Shown piece after piece: positions 22,501-37,500 of a stretch of DNA of 64,000 bases. Position 1 is the first letter of the stretch. Every line of letters starts with the position of its first letter. The notes under the pieces are model-generated. The model saw only the letters and a program-made list of their open reading frames with translations. It did not search any database and had not been told where the DNA came from. The translations under genes and the position numbers were made by a program. Origin of the DNA: Bugulina stolonifera. Taxonomy: Eukaryota > Bryozoa > Gymnolaemata > Cheilostomatida > Bugulidae. Location of the stretch: positions 8,577,072-8,641,071 of the forward strand of contig OW285189.1 in NCBI GenBank assembly GCA_935421135.1, in the 5' to 3' direction.

Positions 22501-25500
22501 ATTTTTTTTCTATTTGACCCCTGTGGTTCCAGCAGCAGGTCGTTGAAATGTGGGATAATGTGGTGGGGACAACTCCAAATGGAATTTTTTGAAATTCCTG
22601 AACATTCAAATTACTACTGTGGCCACTGTATGATACTTAGAGCTGTAATTTTTGTTACATACATGTAGATACTTTAATATACGTGTTTCAGTTTCATTAC
22701 TCATTCAAGCCTATATGGTCAACATATTGAGGGTCAGAGGTCACTGAAAACACCTCTCGGAGCTAGTTTGACCCAAATTCACTGAAAATCGACCAAATAA
22801 ACACTGCTGGATTTGATGAAAAGAAGGTTGATATAGAATAACTAAGGATTAGAGGTGCTCAACACAAGGATAAATGAATTTTTGAGAATAAAAACACTTT
22901 CCAAAATAAACTATATGGCGACAACGGCTCAAATTCAACATGGCCGTCGTCCGAGTTGGCGTTTTGGGGCGTTATTCAAGGCTAAATCTACTAAACTTAG
23001 TAGTGAAAATTAATGGTAAAAATGTTGCTATATACACAATTCACATCTGTAGATTCCATTTCTGCAATAAAAACTTTGTCTTTTTGGGTCTAAAAGGCTG
23101 AATTCTCAGATTCAAATTTTACATACATTCGCTATAATATAGTGAATATATCGCCAATGCAGTTAATTGGCTATGGACATAGAGGTCAGTCAAGACTTAA
23201 TTTAAGGTGCAATTTGGGACTTGGCCTAGTTATACAACCTTCTTTGTGAAGAAAAATGGGTGAAATCCTTTTTAATAGCCTAAACATGCAGTTTTGGTAA
23301 CTTTACCATGACTCGTCCTTTCACACGTTTGTTAAATGAGGCGGAATAGCTATGCTAAGCAGTATTTCCAGGTCTGATTTAACCAAGTATTGTTTAATGA
23401 AAAGGAAGGGGAAGAAGAAGGAGCTCCATGGAACTAAGGCTTCTTTAATCACTGGGTGAGCTGAGGGGTTAAAGGTTATTTAAACTAGCTCAAGACAAAT
23501 TTTGGGGTCACTATTAGTTATCAAATTCTAATGCATAGCTATAGCCACAGCCCACGAACAATAAATTTTGACAATTTTTATATATATTTACATGCAGCTG
23601 ACAATTAAACCAGTGTTTGCTAATTAGCCCCAAAAATATCTTTTTGGCCCTATAAAAATTACCACAACTAAGGTAAGTGGTGCGACATGCATTAACTTTT
23701 AATCAACAGAGTAATCAAAAATATGAATATGGTTTTGTGAGACTTAGTTTTAGTTGTACCTAGCAAGTTGAAATTACATTACAGGTGTTTACTTGTTTCC
23801 AAGGGTAATAATGTTTAATGTACTTGCTAGCATCACCTCGCCAAATTTGCCGTTCCTTATACCGACAACTTGATTTTCAATCGAGATAGTTTTGACCCTT
23901 CGAATGACAAAACCACTTATCTGAAAAAAATTGCGCTCAGTGAATAAAAGAAGAGCAGATCTCACCTTTCTAGGTGCAGACAACCATATTGACCTGGCCA
24001 TAATAATTGTTATACTATGGACTGCTGAAATTCAATTTCTTCAAATAGACACTGTACAACACTTATACACCTGAAAAGGAACTATTCACATATTATTATG
24101 AACAAAAAGTATTTTTGAAGCTAATTAGCAAAGACTGGTTTAGTTGTAAGCTAAATATATATATAAATTTGTCAAAAACTATTGTTTGTGGGCTGTGGCT
24201 ATAATTTTGCATGTATATTTTGTATTAGAATCTGACAACTCATGGTGACCCCAAAATTTATCCCGAGCTAGAAACACCACCTCACCCACTGATTAAAGAA
24301 GCCTTAGTTCTATGGAGTTCTATCTTCTTCCCCGTCCTTTTCATTAAACAATACTTGGTTAAGTCAGACTTGGAAATACTGCTTAGCTTAGCTATTCCGC
24401 CTCATTTAACAAACGTGTGAAAGGAGGAGTAATGGCAAAGTTACCAAAACTGCATGTTTAGGCTATTAAAAAGGATTTCACCCATTTTTCTTCACAAAGT
24501 AGGTTGTATAACCATGCCAAGTCCCAAATTGCACCTCAAATTAAGTCTTGACTGACCTCTATGGCCATAGCCAATTAACTGCATTGGCGACATAGCCACT
24601 CTATTATAGCGAATGTATGTAAAGTTTGAATCTGATAATTCAGCCTTTTAGACCTAAAAAGACAAGGTTTTTATTGCAGAAATGGAATCTACAGGTGTGA
24701 GTTGTGTATATAGCAACATTTTCACCATTAATTTTCACTACTAAGTTTAGTAGATTTAACCTTGAATAACACCCCAAAACGCCAACTCGGACGACGGCCA
24801 TGTTGAATTTAAGCCGCTGTCGCGATAGAGTTTATTTTGGAGAGTGTTTTTTGTTCTCAAAAATTCATTTATTCTTGTGTTGCGCACCTCTAATTCTTAG
24901 TTATTGTATATCAACCTTCTTTTCATCAGATTCAGCATTGTCTATTTGGCCGATTTCCAGTAAACTTGGGTCAAACTAGCTCCGAGAGGTGTTTTCAGTG
25001 ACCTCATATAGGCTTAAATGAGTAATGAAATTGAAGCACGTATATGAAAGTATCTATGTAACAAAAATTACAGCTCTAAGTATCATACAGTGGCCACAGT
25101 AATAATTTGAATGTTCAGAAATTTCAAAAAGTTCCATTTGGAGTTGTCCCCACCACATTTTCCCACTTTTCAACGAGCTGCTGTCGGAACCACAGGAGTC
25201 AAACAGAAAAAAATTGCTGGTTTCCCACTAATTCAAGGGTGCTCTTTCTACCTGCAAATTTTCAAAAGAATCTGAGTCAGGCCAGCACGCAAATTTGATC
25301 AGTCCTCCATGTATCAAGTCGCTTCTAACAAGTCATCATCGTCTCCTAGTTTTTCTCATTCTGCTGAACATTCGGCAGCTTCCTCAGCCAATAGGCAACT
25401 CATACCAAATTGAATGAACACAACTCCCGTCCATCCAGTTAGCTCATACTCAGTCAATCCTCTCGGCACATTGCCAGTCAAATCAATGTACACATTGCCA

Positions 25501-28500
25501 GTCAAATCAAAATGCATGGTCCCCACTCTTATCAGAAGAATATGGCCACGGCTATCGTGTAGTCCAATCCTTCCACAAGTAATCGATTATGATGTTAATG
25601 TTTTCATAGCAACAATTCATACGTTATATTGTTTAGTTTCAGCAGTCTTGACTTCAATGTAATGTGTCTGAGAGATCATTTGCGTTTTTCTCTCTAGAAA
25701 ATCTTAACCAGGAGCAGAAGGCGTCAATCAGTAGTATTAACCGCGATAGGTTGGCTAAATCTGCCGCAGCTCTGCAGAGTGTATTTGACAGTTTGTTGAA
25801 TGGCAGCATCACGATCTCCCACTTTGGCTTCCTTCGGGACTACAGTGCTAAAGTTCTTGAGCTATGTGACGTGTCTAGTGCACTCAAACAGCTCCGAGAT
25901 CGAATTGAAAATACAATTCAATTCAGAGAAGAACAGCGTAAAATGTTTCTACACTTCAAATCTCTGCTCAGTGACCTTTGGCATGCATGTAGTTCAGTTG
26001 TAGAAGGTGAGCTTACAGTATATATTTAGCTACATCATTGGTTAGTAGGTGTTTACTAGTGTACTGTGAGTGAACAGTGATATGATTCAGTTACTAGTGT
26101 ACTGTGAGTGAACAGTGATATGATTCAGTTACTAGTGTACTGTGAGTGAACAGTGATATGATTCAGTTACTAGTGTACTGTGAGTGAACAGTGATATGAT
26201 TCAGTTACTAGTGTACTGTGAGTGAACAGTGATATGATTCAGTTACTAGTGTACTGTGAGTGAACAGTGATATGATTCAGTTACTAGTGTACTGTGAGTG
26301 AACAGTGATATGATTCAGTTACTAGTGTACTGTGAGTGAACAGTGATATGACTCAGTTGCTAGTATACTGTGATTGAACAGTGATGTGACTCAGTTACTA
26401 GTGTACTGTGAGTGAACAGTGTTATGACTCTGTTGCTAGTATACTATGATTGAACAGTGATGTGACTCAGTTACTAGTGTACTGTGAGTGAACAGTGATA
26501 TGATTCAGTTACTAGTGTACTGTGAGTGAACAGTGATATGATTCAGTTACTAGTGTACTGTGAGTGAACAGTGATATGATTCAGTTACTAGTGTACTGTG
26601 AGTGAACAGTGATATGATTCAGTTACTAGTGTACTGTGAGTGAACAGTGATATGATTCAGTTACTAGTGTACTGTGAGTGAACAGTGATATGATTCAGTT
26701 ACTAGTGTACTGTGAGTGAACAGTGATATGATTCAGTTATTAGTGTACTGTGAGTGAACAGTGATATGATTCAGTTACGAGTGTACTATGATTGAACAGT
26801 GATATGACTCACACACTCAAGAACAATCATGAACCATACATGCAATGTTGTGTGTTACCATGGCAGTAGGTTTGATATGAATTCGTATAAAATCTGTAGT
26901 GATCCACTAATATTTTGAGATGCCAACATGTTGCTAGATAAACTTTCAACTAAAACTGTGCTAGGGTTATGTTATACAATATAGTCTATAGTAGGTCTAA
27001 TTTACATCTATAATTATCATGACAGGTCACGAGGAAGTTGATTCTTGGCTAAGCCGACAAGTAGACAGCCTGAGATTTTGTGACACTATTACTGACAATG
27101 GGCATGTCATATGCGCCATGGTACCACAGGAACTCAGGGATATCCTGGAACCATTCAGATTGTATCACAGCAGACGGGTTTATCAGCGGGCATTCGCTGA
27201 GTATGTCAATGAAAGTCCACGAGGACCCATAATAAATGTGGCAGATATTCACAAACGTGCTATTGTGGAATTTAACAAGATATGCCAGATGTTAGACTCA
27301 GGTGGGCTAAATTTTCACATTACTTTCAGTGCAAGGTGTTTTGCATCTAGTATATCAGTATGGTTAAAAATTTTAAATGTCCTTAGGCATGTGAGAGCAC
27401 CTTGCCTACCCCTAATAGAGAAAACTTGAATATCTTCAAATACATACCATTTTCTCCAGGGACAATCGAAATAAAATAGATCAACTTCTGGACATCTTCT
27501 GAGCGATTGGTTTTTCTTCCCTCGTGCCTGTGCTAGATTTATATTCCTACTATCTAGGAGATCTCACCATACGAACACTAGAGAGAATCCATGACGTCCA
27601 TTTTGATGAGAATCTTCAGAGTTTCCATCAAGAGCTTGAACACATGGTGTCACCCCAGGTACTCGATGAGAGACGACGGCAGGTGACCCTGTGTGCACAC
27701 CTTGATCTCTGCCATAAGAACGCTGAGACTATGCTTGATATGCAGAAATTATTTGCTCTGACTGGAGATTTCTCAGATATGGAGAGCATTCTACAATCGG
27801 TAAGCTAGTGTGCCTAGGTGTATGCACTCTAAGTTTGGTCATTGCTTGGCCATTATTTATGTTAGATGTAGGTTATGATAACTTCAATTACTAGGTGATG
27901 TACACATCTACATACTGCAACTAATGAATTTCTTATCCCATATTTTGATCAATAATACGTTGTATTTCATTGTTCATTATATTTCTTCCTATTAAGTTTT
28001 ACTACATGAATGTATCCTTCACTTTCTGTTACTGATGGTGTTATACAGAGAGACAAGCGGCTCCTCCTCAGAAGCATCTCTGATGATTTACTGAAGAAGG
28101 CTGGCAGGATCAAAGATATCACAAACAAACAGATCCTGTGCATCAAGGAGTTCAAAGACTGCACTGAGTTTGTAGAGTGGGTGAAGGCTGAGGTGCCACG
28201 TAAGTTCCAAGGCTTATAAAATGAATATCTATATCTACAATGTATATCTATATCTACAATGTATATCTATATCTACAATGTATATCTATATCTACAATGT
28301 ATATCTATATCTACAATGTATATCTATATCTACAATGTATATCTATATTTACAATGTATATCTATATTTCCAATGTATATCTATATCTACAATGTATACC
28401 TATATCTACAATGTATACCTATATCTACAATGTATATCTATATCTACAATGTATATCTATATCTACAATGTATATCTATATTTACAATGTATATCTATAT

Positions 28501-31500
28501 TTACAATGTATGTCTATATCTACAATGTATATCTATATCTACAATGTATATCTATATCTACAATGTATATCTATATTTACAATGTATATCTATATTTCCA
28601 ATGTATATCTATATCTACAATGTATACCTATATCTACAATGTATACCTATATCTACAATGTATATCTATATCTACAATGTATATCTATATCTACAATGTA
28701 TATCTATATTTACAATGTATATCTATATTTACAATGTATATCTATATTTACAATGTATGTCTATATCTACAATGTATATCTATATCTACAATGTATATCT
28801 ATATTTACAATGTATATCTATATCTACAATGTATACCTATATCTACAATGTATACCTATATCTACAATGTATATCTATATTTACAATGTATATCTATATT
28901 TACAATGTATATCTATATTTACAATGTATATCTACATGTACAATGTATATCTATATCTACAATGTATATCTACATGTACAATGTATATCTATATCTACAA
29001 TGTATATCTATATTTACAATGTATATCTACATGTACAATGTATATCTATATCTACAATGTATATCTATATTTACAATGTATATCTATACCATATACATGT
29101 AAGAAGTCTCTGTATGCAGTGTGTATTAATAGTTAAGCTCCAATCATATACAATGTACTACTCTATGACAATAGGAAAGGATATTAGTAACTTTGTGGAC
29201 CTGGCTAGCAGCACATTAGGGGAGGACGATCTAGCAGCCCAAAAGACGAGGTATCTGCTGAATGCACTCACAGGCTATGCCCCTCTTATCTACTATGACT
29301 TTGCAAACACAGAAACCAGCTTTGAAATGTTTCTTGAACTGTGCAATGAGGTCTGGAATTCTCTGAGGGATAACTCCGAATTGCAGCAGAACTTGGTGCG
29401 TGCGTCATTTACTCTTTTAATTTCTTTACTATTATATTCATAATAGTAAAGTATGTTATATACACTGTAGTACAATGTATGCATGGTATTAGTGGTATAG
29501 TTTCACACATTGTCATTTTTTTGTTTAACCATTCTAACATTGATTTATGTTCAACATTGTAAATTGCAGATGCAATTTGTGTTACAGTAAGCAATCAGGG
29601 ATATTTACGGCGATACAAGGTGTGCTGTAATATGCTACACGTATTCATGTAGACTCAATTATCTTCTAAACATGTACGATAGTTCTGGTTTACAACGACA
29701 CTTGAAGTAATATTAGTAAACTATTCCTAAGGTAATACACCACTTTCACTTGGACTATTGTCTCCCCTTATTTATTCTAGAAACGATCTGCTGCTGAACT
29801 GGACTGGATAAGAAAAGTGAAATCACACTTTGGAAGTGTAGAGATTGACTCTATTGCTCAAGCTACAGCCATCAATGAAACTGGTGTATATCTAGTTGGA
29901 AATATCCATGGCTTTAGTCAAATTTTCAAGGTGATGTTGTTGATTCATATTGTTTAGTAAATTTATAATAATATACATGTACATGTACATAATAGTCGTA
30001 AGACGTCCCAAATTTTCCATTAGCCGTTGATTTTGTGTCCTTCTAAACTCAAAAATTGTGCAAAAGATACCTTTTTTCTACATTATCTTTTCTTATTTAT
30101 TATTCTCTTGGCGACTTTGAATTGAATTTACACTGAATGAGTTATATATGTGTTGTTGTATGCCTGTAGGCTGTGGATGATGTCATCATGCTCACTTGTA
30201 TGCTGGAGGAAAGAAAGAGAGGAGAGTCTGGTGGGACTGTAGAGAAGGTGAAGAAGCAGTATACGTACACAGACCTGAAGGAGCTACAGAGTAAGCTTAC
30301 ACTAGTCGCTGGCGATAAACAGAAGGAGAACATGAGTACCATCAAACGGTTTGATGAGGTGAGACTACATTATCTGGTATAGCATGGGTACCATAGGTTT
30401 GTAGTAGGGGAAGTATATGTTAGCATGTGTGCCTGCATGTTAGCCTTTGTAGCATTAGTTGGACAATTATATTCTTTTTCAGAGGTAGCCAGGGCTAAAA
30501 ATATAAGGTGTTCAATCTAACTGGGAAACAAGGCTTTGGTTTGTCCACATACAAGATTGCAGCTTGCTATGTAGGAATAGATGCTATTCTACTGCCATGC
30601 CATCCCATAACTGTGTGATCCCATGTTTGGGTGGAGTCATAAACACCAGGTTTGGTGTTAGGCTCTCGATGTTACTATGTTCGCAATGTTGGGCTGGTGT
30701 AGGATACCAGTCTAGATGATCCGTACTATTTTCTTTCAAAATTCAACCATTGTTTCAATCACATTACTATTGATATAGTTTACCTGTGTTGTAGATGCGG
30801 GATGCTGTGGAGAACCTGGCCAGAGGTTATCTGGAGATAAGGAAGGAGGGATGTATACAGTTTGATGAACTATTGATAAAGATAGAGTGTAATAACAAGG
30901 TTGGCAGCTCTGGTGTCAAGTTCAAGCTGCAATCAGTGAAACATCAGTATGTGGGAAAGATAACTGCGGATAAGACATCATTGGCTCACTGCCATGATCT
31001 CTATGCGTACATGAAGAGCTGTCTGGAACACTGGCGTCAAACCATGGATGAAAAGAGATGGTGAGTTGTGGATGATAGCTTGAGTATCATAATGATAATG
31101 AGGATGGAAACTATTACAGCACTTAGAATAATAAATATAAGTGCAAACCTACTGAGACCAGGACTAGCTCAGTATATGCAAGTCCTACAACTCTAAACCA
31201 GGCAACTACTACATGGAATGCAGCCTCCTAGTAGCTCCTCTTTCCAATTCACCTCTTCCATATTCTCTAGCAGGCCTGAATATTGCAGTTTTGGTACATT
31301 TACTGTGATCATACGATATGAACTGCAACTAAAAGCATGATGATGTGCAGGTGTAATGCACCGATTGATTACAGTGAACACCCGGCTGTGTTATTCACAG
31401 TGAACACCACCCTGCTGTATTATTTACAACAATGAACACCCGGCTGTGTTATTTACAATTAACACCCAGCTGTGTTATCTACAATGAACGCCATGATATC

Positions 31501-34500
31501 TGTTATTTACAGTGAACACCCTGCTGTGTTATTTCCAGTGAACACACTGCTGTGTTATTTACAATGAACACCATGATATCTGTTATTTACAGTGAACACC
31601 CCGAGTTGAACTTCTACACCACAGAACAGCTGGTAGTGCTGAGGAAGGAACTAGGCACATACCTGAAAGACCCGATTGGGGATCGTTTAAAACAGGTATA
31701 TTTGACTCCAGTAGCTACCAGTTTCAACAATAGATACATTCTGTGTACGATTCTAGTCTGGATGCTTGCCATATGAGTGTGATGTTAGCCATGCTCTAGG
31801 ATTGAATAGACTGGGTTCTTTGGGAAATCTCTTTATCTTGGTTTATTCTCTCAGTGTGCCATGACATACATTGTACATACATGTAAAATGTATTAGTGGT
31901 TAGTCTATTTCGGAGACTGGGCAGATATAAATGTCACATTCCTACACGCAGGACCTGACTAGTATTCTACCATACTGACAGGTGGCACCAGAGACCTCTG
32001 CAGTAATTATATTATTACAACTGTTGTGTTGTATATGACATGTATGGTTTTAGTCACTGCCACTACTAGGTATGATTCATCCAATCAATCCGTCAGAAAT
32101 AGCTGAACTCCTCTCCCAGTTCTCTCCCTCCGTGGAGATGGACGTTGATGAAGACGTAACTAGCTGTGACTCGTTAACCAATGAACAGAGAGCACTAGTA
32201 GAAGAGATCATGGAAGATGTAGATGACTGCCCTCAGAGTGTTGCAGTTCAGGCCGTACTGAAAAATCTGGACCACGGTATTGTCTACCATATAATGTGCA
32301 TTATAATATAACATCCCCTCACAAGTTGCTGTCGACTATATAACATATATTATAATATAACATCCCCTTACAAGGTATTGTCTACTATATAATGTGCATT
32401 ATAATATAACATCCCCTTACAAGGTATTGTCTACTATATAATGTGCATTATAATATAACACCCCCTCTCAAGATATTGTCTACTATATAATGTGCATTAT
32501 AATATAACATCCCCTCTCAAAGTATTGTCTACTATATAATATACCGTGTGTATATCAGTGGTTGCTTGGTCTCCTCGGTGCATGAACAGCATATATACTA
32601 AACTATGCTTCCAGTCCATATTTATGGTTCACATTTGCAATACTATGTTTTATATGTAAATATACTTATTTCCTCAGCTGACACAATGGCATGGATTGAG
32701 GAGAATAAAGACATGGAGGTCGACCAATCAAACAAGTTGGAATTGCAGACATCGGAAGATGTGCTGAAGGAATTGACAGCTAAAATAGACAAGTAAGTGA
32801 ATATGCGCCACCACTATATGAACAAGTAAGTGAACAGCTAAATAGGTTGATGCGGCGTGTTTATCCGGATGTCTAATAATCTCAAAATGAATTTGATTTC
32901 TGAACATATGCAGTACTGCTTTAACCCTTGATTTACTAAGCAACTGATCAATGTCACGATGAAATGTATTGTTATAAGCTGACCTTCACAGATGACCTTG
33001 TGTTGTTTGTAGAAGCAGTACGTTCATCCAGCAGCTGGAAGCCCTCTGGGATGGATTTAATAAGATAACAGGGCACACCATCAGTAACTTTCTCAGTGTT
33101 GAGCATCTTGGCTTTGTGCTCTGTCGGCTCAAAGGTAAATATGTTGTTATGAGTGATGTTAAATCTACCATCTATAATTTGGAATTGAAATATTGAGCTG
33201 CTATAATTGTAATGCCGAGCATCAGCCTATGTACTATATCATATTCTTCAGCTCTACATGGACTTATCAGTTCTATTCACATTATTACACATGTTCTGTA
33301 TGTGATCCTTTGTAGGTAAAAGGTCATCTAAAGATCAAACTCGTAAAATCCCGTTCTGGTTGGAGAGAAGAAGACCTCAGTTAATAGCTGCACCTCAAAG
33401 TAGGTCTCCGTTCATTCTCTCGATCTTTTTGTTATTTGGAATTACATTGTACGTACAGGTAGCATATACAGTTCTATCATATTATAACATCAAACATCTT
33501 GCATATTATTTCAGCTGGAGATATAAACCCTAGATCTGGTATTGTGAAATTTAAAGTCCTTTAAGATAACTAGTGACTGTAGAAAAAGCACAATGTTTCT
33601 CCGGTCATCATTGGTAACTGAGCATATTCTCAACACGAAAGTATTTCTTGTTTTGGTAGAAAAAAGGTGTAGATATATTCAGATCCTTTTATGTCCATTT
33701 CGGATTAAGAACTGGAAATAAAGTAGCGAGGACTTTGTTAGGTATCCCAGAAGTCTTTTCTCTACTACTTCAAATCACTCTTATTACATTGTAGATTAAT
33801 TTCATATGCGATATTCCTGTACCCTTCACTCTATGCACATTCTTTGTACATTCTACTTCAGAGTCGACCTACCAGATGGTGCTATCTATCTATGCACATG
33901 ACCCAGTCTACAGTTTCCCTACTAGAAATGAGGTCTTGATCTGTAACTCGGACACCAACAATGAACAGGTACCATCACATGTCAAGATTGGGATTAGCTG
34001 TACTTTTACTCTGTGTTTCATGGTTCGAATTCAAAATGGATGCCATTAAACACTTTGATTTCATGAATTTAAACGGGTTTTGTTTCTATCATCTTTTAAC
34101 TAGAGTTGTCTTTCTACTGTTGTAAACGATAAAATAGTTTAACGAGAAAATTTAGTCTCATTGTGGAGTTGTAAGAGACCATTGTGGAAAGCGGAAGTGC
34201 AACTCTTTCACTAAACAAGGAGACAAAATAAACTATATTTCTACCATAGTATGATATTATTGTATATATCACAATGAAACACATCGCCCCAACTACATTG
34301 GTATGTGCATTCCTCCTCTATCTATGTGTTTCAGGTCTCTCTGTTCCTCAACCGAGTACTTGCTGATGAACATTCATTCTACTGCATGGTGAACTGTCAC
34401 CTGCTGGGCTATGACGTCTGCAGAGCTATAGAGCACCGGGTCAGCTCTGTCATGGAGGAGAGTGACACGCCGTACGGCCTCGCTCTCATCTACGCAGAGG

Positions 34501-37500
34501 AAGTGAAGGAGGCGAGAATTAAGGCCTACCTGGACAAGTATCTAATAAAGAACCCAGTGCTGACAGAGAAGGCGAACATAGCTGCCTATGTAAAGAGAAT
34601 CCTATCTGTACCCAAGGAGAGGTTGAGATCGGCCTGCCACACCGACCCTGAGAGGTGAGTTGATCATAACCTTAAGTTGCAGTATCACTTTTAAATGAAC
34701 TTCCCATAGATAGTTTGAATTGTGGTTTCAACTCATGGTTCGACATATGGTTTCATCTCATGGTTCAATATATGTGGTATATTATGTTGTAGATCAATGG
34801 CACGGTTGATACGCTCAAACAGGGCAGGAGTAGGCAAGTCCTTGCAAAGATACAACCTAATCAAACGTCTGAGAGTTGATCAGAAGGTAAAGGGTAGAGA
34901 TATAACCATACCCATATACAAGCATATATACACCGACAAGATCATAGAGAGGCTGACAGAGGAACTAGGTAATGGATGGCTCAATGTACAGTATGATACC
35001 ATACACATCGACATTGCACACGAGGTATGTAACATCTCTTGTCAACTGAATGCTATACAATGCACTGCAATAGTTTATATTACAGTAACACCGGTTGGCC
35101 TTCAATGTAATAATTTATAGCTTTATCATCATACCTGTATTTTCCCCGACACAGCGATTGTACGGAGTTGCTATCTCTTCCTTTCCTGAATAAACAGTGA
35201 TTGCGTAACACCCTCTATGTCACCATATCCTTTACAAGAGGTCAAGCAAGATCAGGTGGTCAGTGAAAGACTTGCACAATAGTAGATGTCTTAAATACGC
35301 GTTCAGTTTCTGTAGCCATGTTGCTGTGACTGATATGGATGTAAGAATTCTTGTTTGTTTGATCAAAGGTTGAGTCTGGAGTAGATGAACTTCTGTTTAA
35401 CCTGATCATACTCAGAAGTATTGTAAACTCTGAAGGAGTTGTATGGCAGGCTCAGAATACACAGTACTATATCATAGAGTGTATGCCATATACTAGGAAG
35501 GTATGTATATACACAGTGCTATACCATAGAGTGTATGCCCTATACTAGGAAGGTATGTATATATACAGTACTATACCATAGAGTGTATGCCCTATACTAG
35601 GAAGGTATGTATATATACAGTACTATACCATACAGTGTATGCCCTATACTAGGAAGGTATATATATATACAGTACTATACCATACAGTGTATGCCCTATA
35701 CTAGGAAGGTATGTATATACACAGTACTATACCATAGAGCAGGGATGCCCAAACTTTTTGGTGGAAAGGGACAAATTCTAAAATCTCATCAGAGCAAGGG
35801 ACACTTAGTTTTTTCTGCTTCATTTATTGCGATTATTAAATGGGCAATTTAATTATGATACAAAATGAGTTATTTTATAGCTATAACTCGCGTATTTGTT
35901 GATTTAGTTTCAACCAAAGTATGACAGCAATAGTCATCTACTTTTGAAGTACACGAAAACAGAAGAAAAGTAGAAACAAACTAGCAAATTTTGCGCCGTT
36001 ATTAGCCTCAAAATGACGGTGAAGCAACAGGGCGTCACAAAATTGAGAGCAAAACGCCCTGTTCGCCAAATATCAAGTGTGTTTAATATTTTACGTTTAG
36101 CTCTCGATATCACTGACTTCTGATTGGGCAAAATTTTTCCCGGCTCCATTCTACACTTTCGTCTGTAAACAAAAATTCTAAGTTGAGTCGTTGTTATAAT
36201 GTGATGTGCACGTAGGAGACATGACATATACATGTATAGCAATAATTGCCTCCCTTGGCACACACGCGAAGACTAGAAATTCCTTTCATGGAGAAAACAT
36301 CGCTAGTGTGTTGTCCAGCGGAAAAAAGTTATTACGCTGACTAAACGTGGTGAAATGCGGCAAACATATCCGCTAGTCTGTTTCGGCCTCAAGTAAATTA
36401 TATGAAAGTTGCAATGAATATTCTATGCATGCTACATGATTCACTTGTGAATACAATTATTAGTGGGTGACATGGAATTGCCTCTTCTCTTGGATCATCC
36501 TCAAAGTCTATGTCTCCTTTAGTAGCTGCCTGGTATGTTTGTCTGCCAGTCTTGTCTGATTTTTGTTTTTGATATGCATGTAGTTCAGGTGACTGAACAA
36601 ACTCATGTAGGCCTACAATTATGTGCTACTAAAGAGTGTCATCAGTTTGACAGCGATCTTAGATAAGTTACGGGTGGCTGCACTTTTCACTTTACTCTGT
36701 CTTCAGGTCAATCTCAATCAGGCCATCAATTTTTTGTAGGCTTTAAATCATTGACAGAAATTTACATCTGTATCATTTAAAAATATTTTGAGATTTTCAA
36801 ATGTGGGGATTTTTTAACATTGTGATGTATTTTCGGGTGTAACTTGAGCAGTGCAATTGCTTTCACTGCTCAGCCACAAAAAGACATGTTTGCATGTGAA
36901 ATTTGAAAAGTGATGAAGGGACACCAAAATCCATGCAAAGGGACACTGTGTCCCTTAGGGACACATTTGGGCATCCCTGCCATAGAGTGTATACCCTATA
37001 CTAGGAAGGTATGTATATATACAGTACTATACCATACAGTGTATGCCCTATACTAGGAAGGTATATATATATACAGTACTATACTATACAGTGTATGCCA
37101 TATACCAGGAAGGTATGTATATATACAGTACTATATCATAGAGTGTATGCCCTATACTAGGAAGGTATGTATATATACAGTACTATATCATAGAGTATAT
37201 GCCCTATACTAGGAAGGTATGTATATATACAGTACTATATCATAGAGTATATGCCCTATACTAGGAAGGTATGTATATACACAGTACTATATCATAGAGT
37301 ATATGCCATATACTAGGAAGGTATGTATATATACAGTACTATATCATAGAGTATATGCCCTATACTAGGAAGGTATGTATATATACAGTACTATACCATA
37401 GAGTGTATGCCATATACCAGGAAGGTATGTATATATACAGTACTATATCATAGAGTGTATGCCCTATACTAGGAAGGTATGTATATATACAGTACTATAT

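Noticed and set aside
27461..27557. Alternative start for exon 23 at CTCCAG|GGACAATCG
   Set aside because: The reading frame from there closes quickly; the TATCTAG|GA acceptor at 27558 fits phase and homology.
28221..29443. Three overlapping long open frames (293-394 codons) with a repeated YIYNVYLYLQCIS peptide
   Set aside because: They are a by-product of a stop-free 19-bp satellite read in three frames within intron 24. Only 29175-29395 inside the last one is a real exon.
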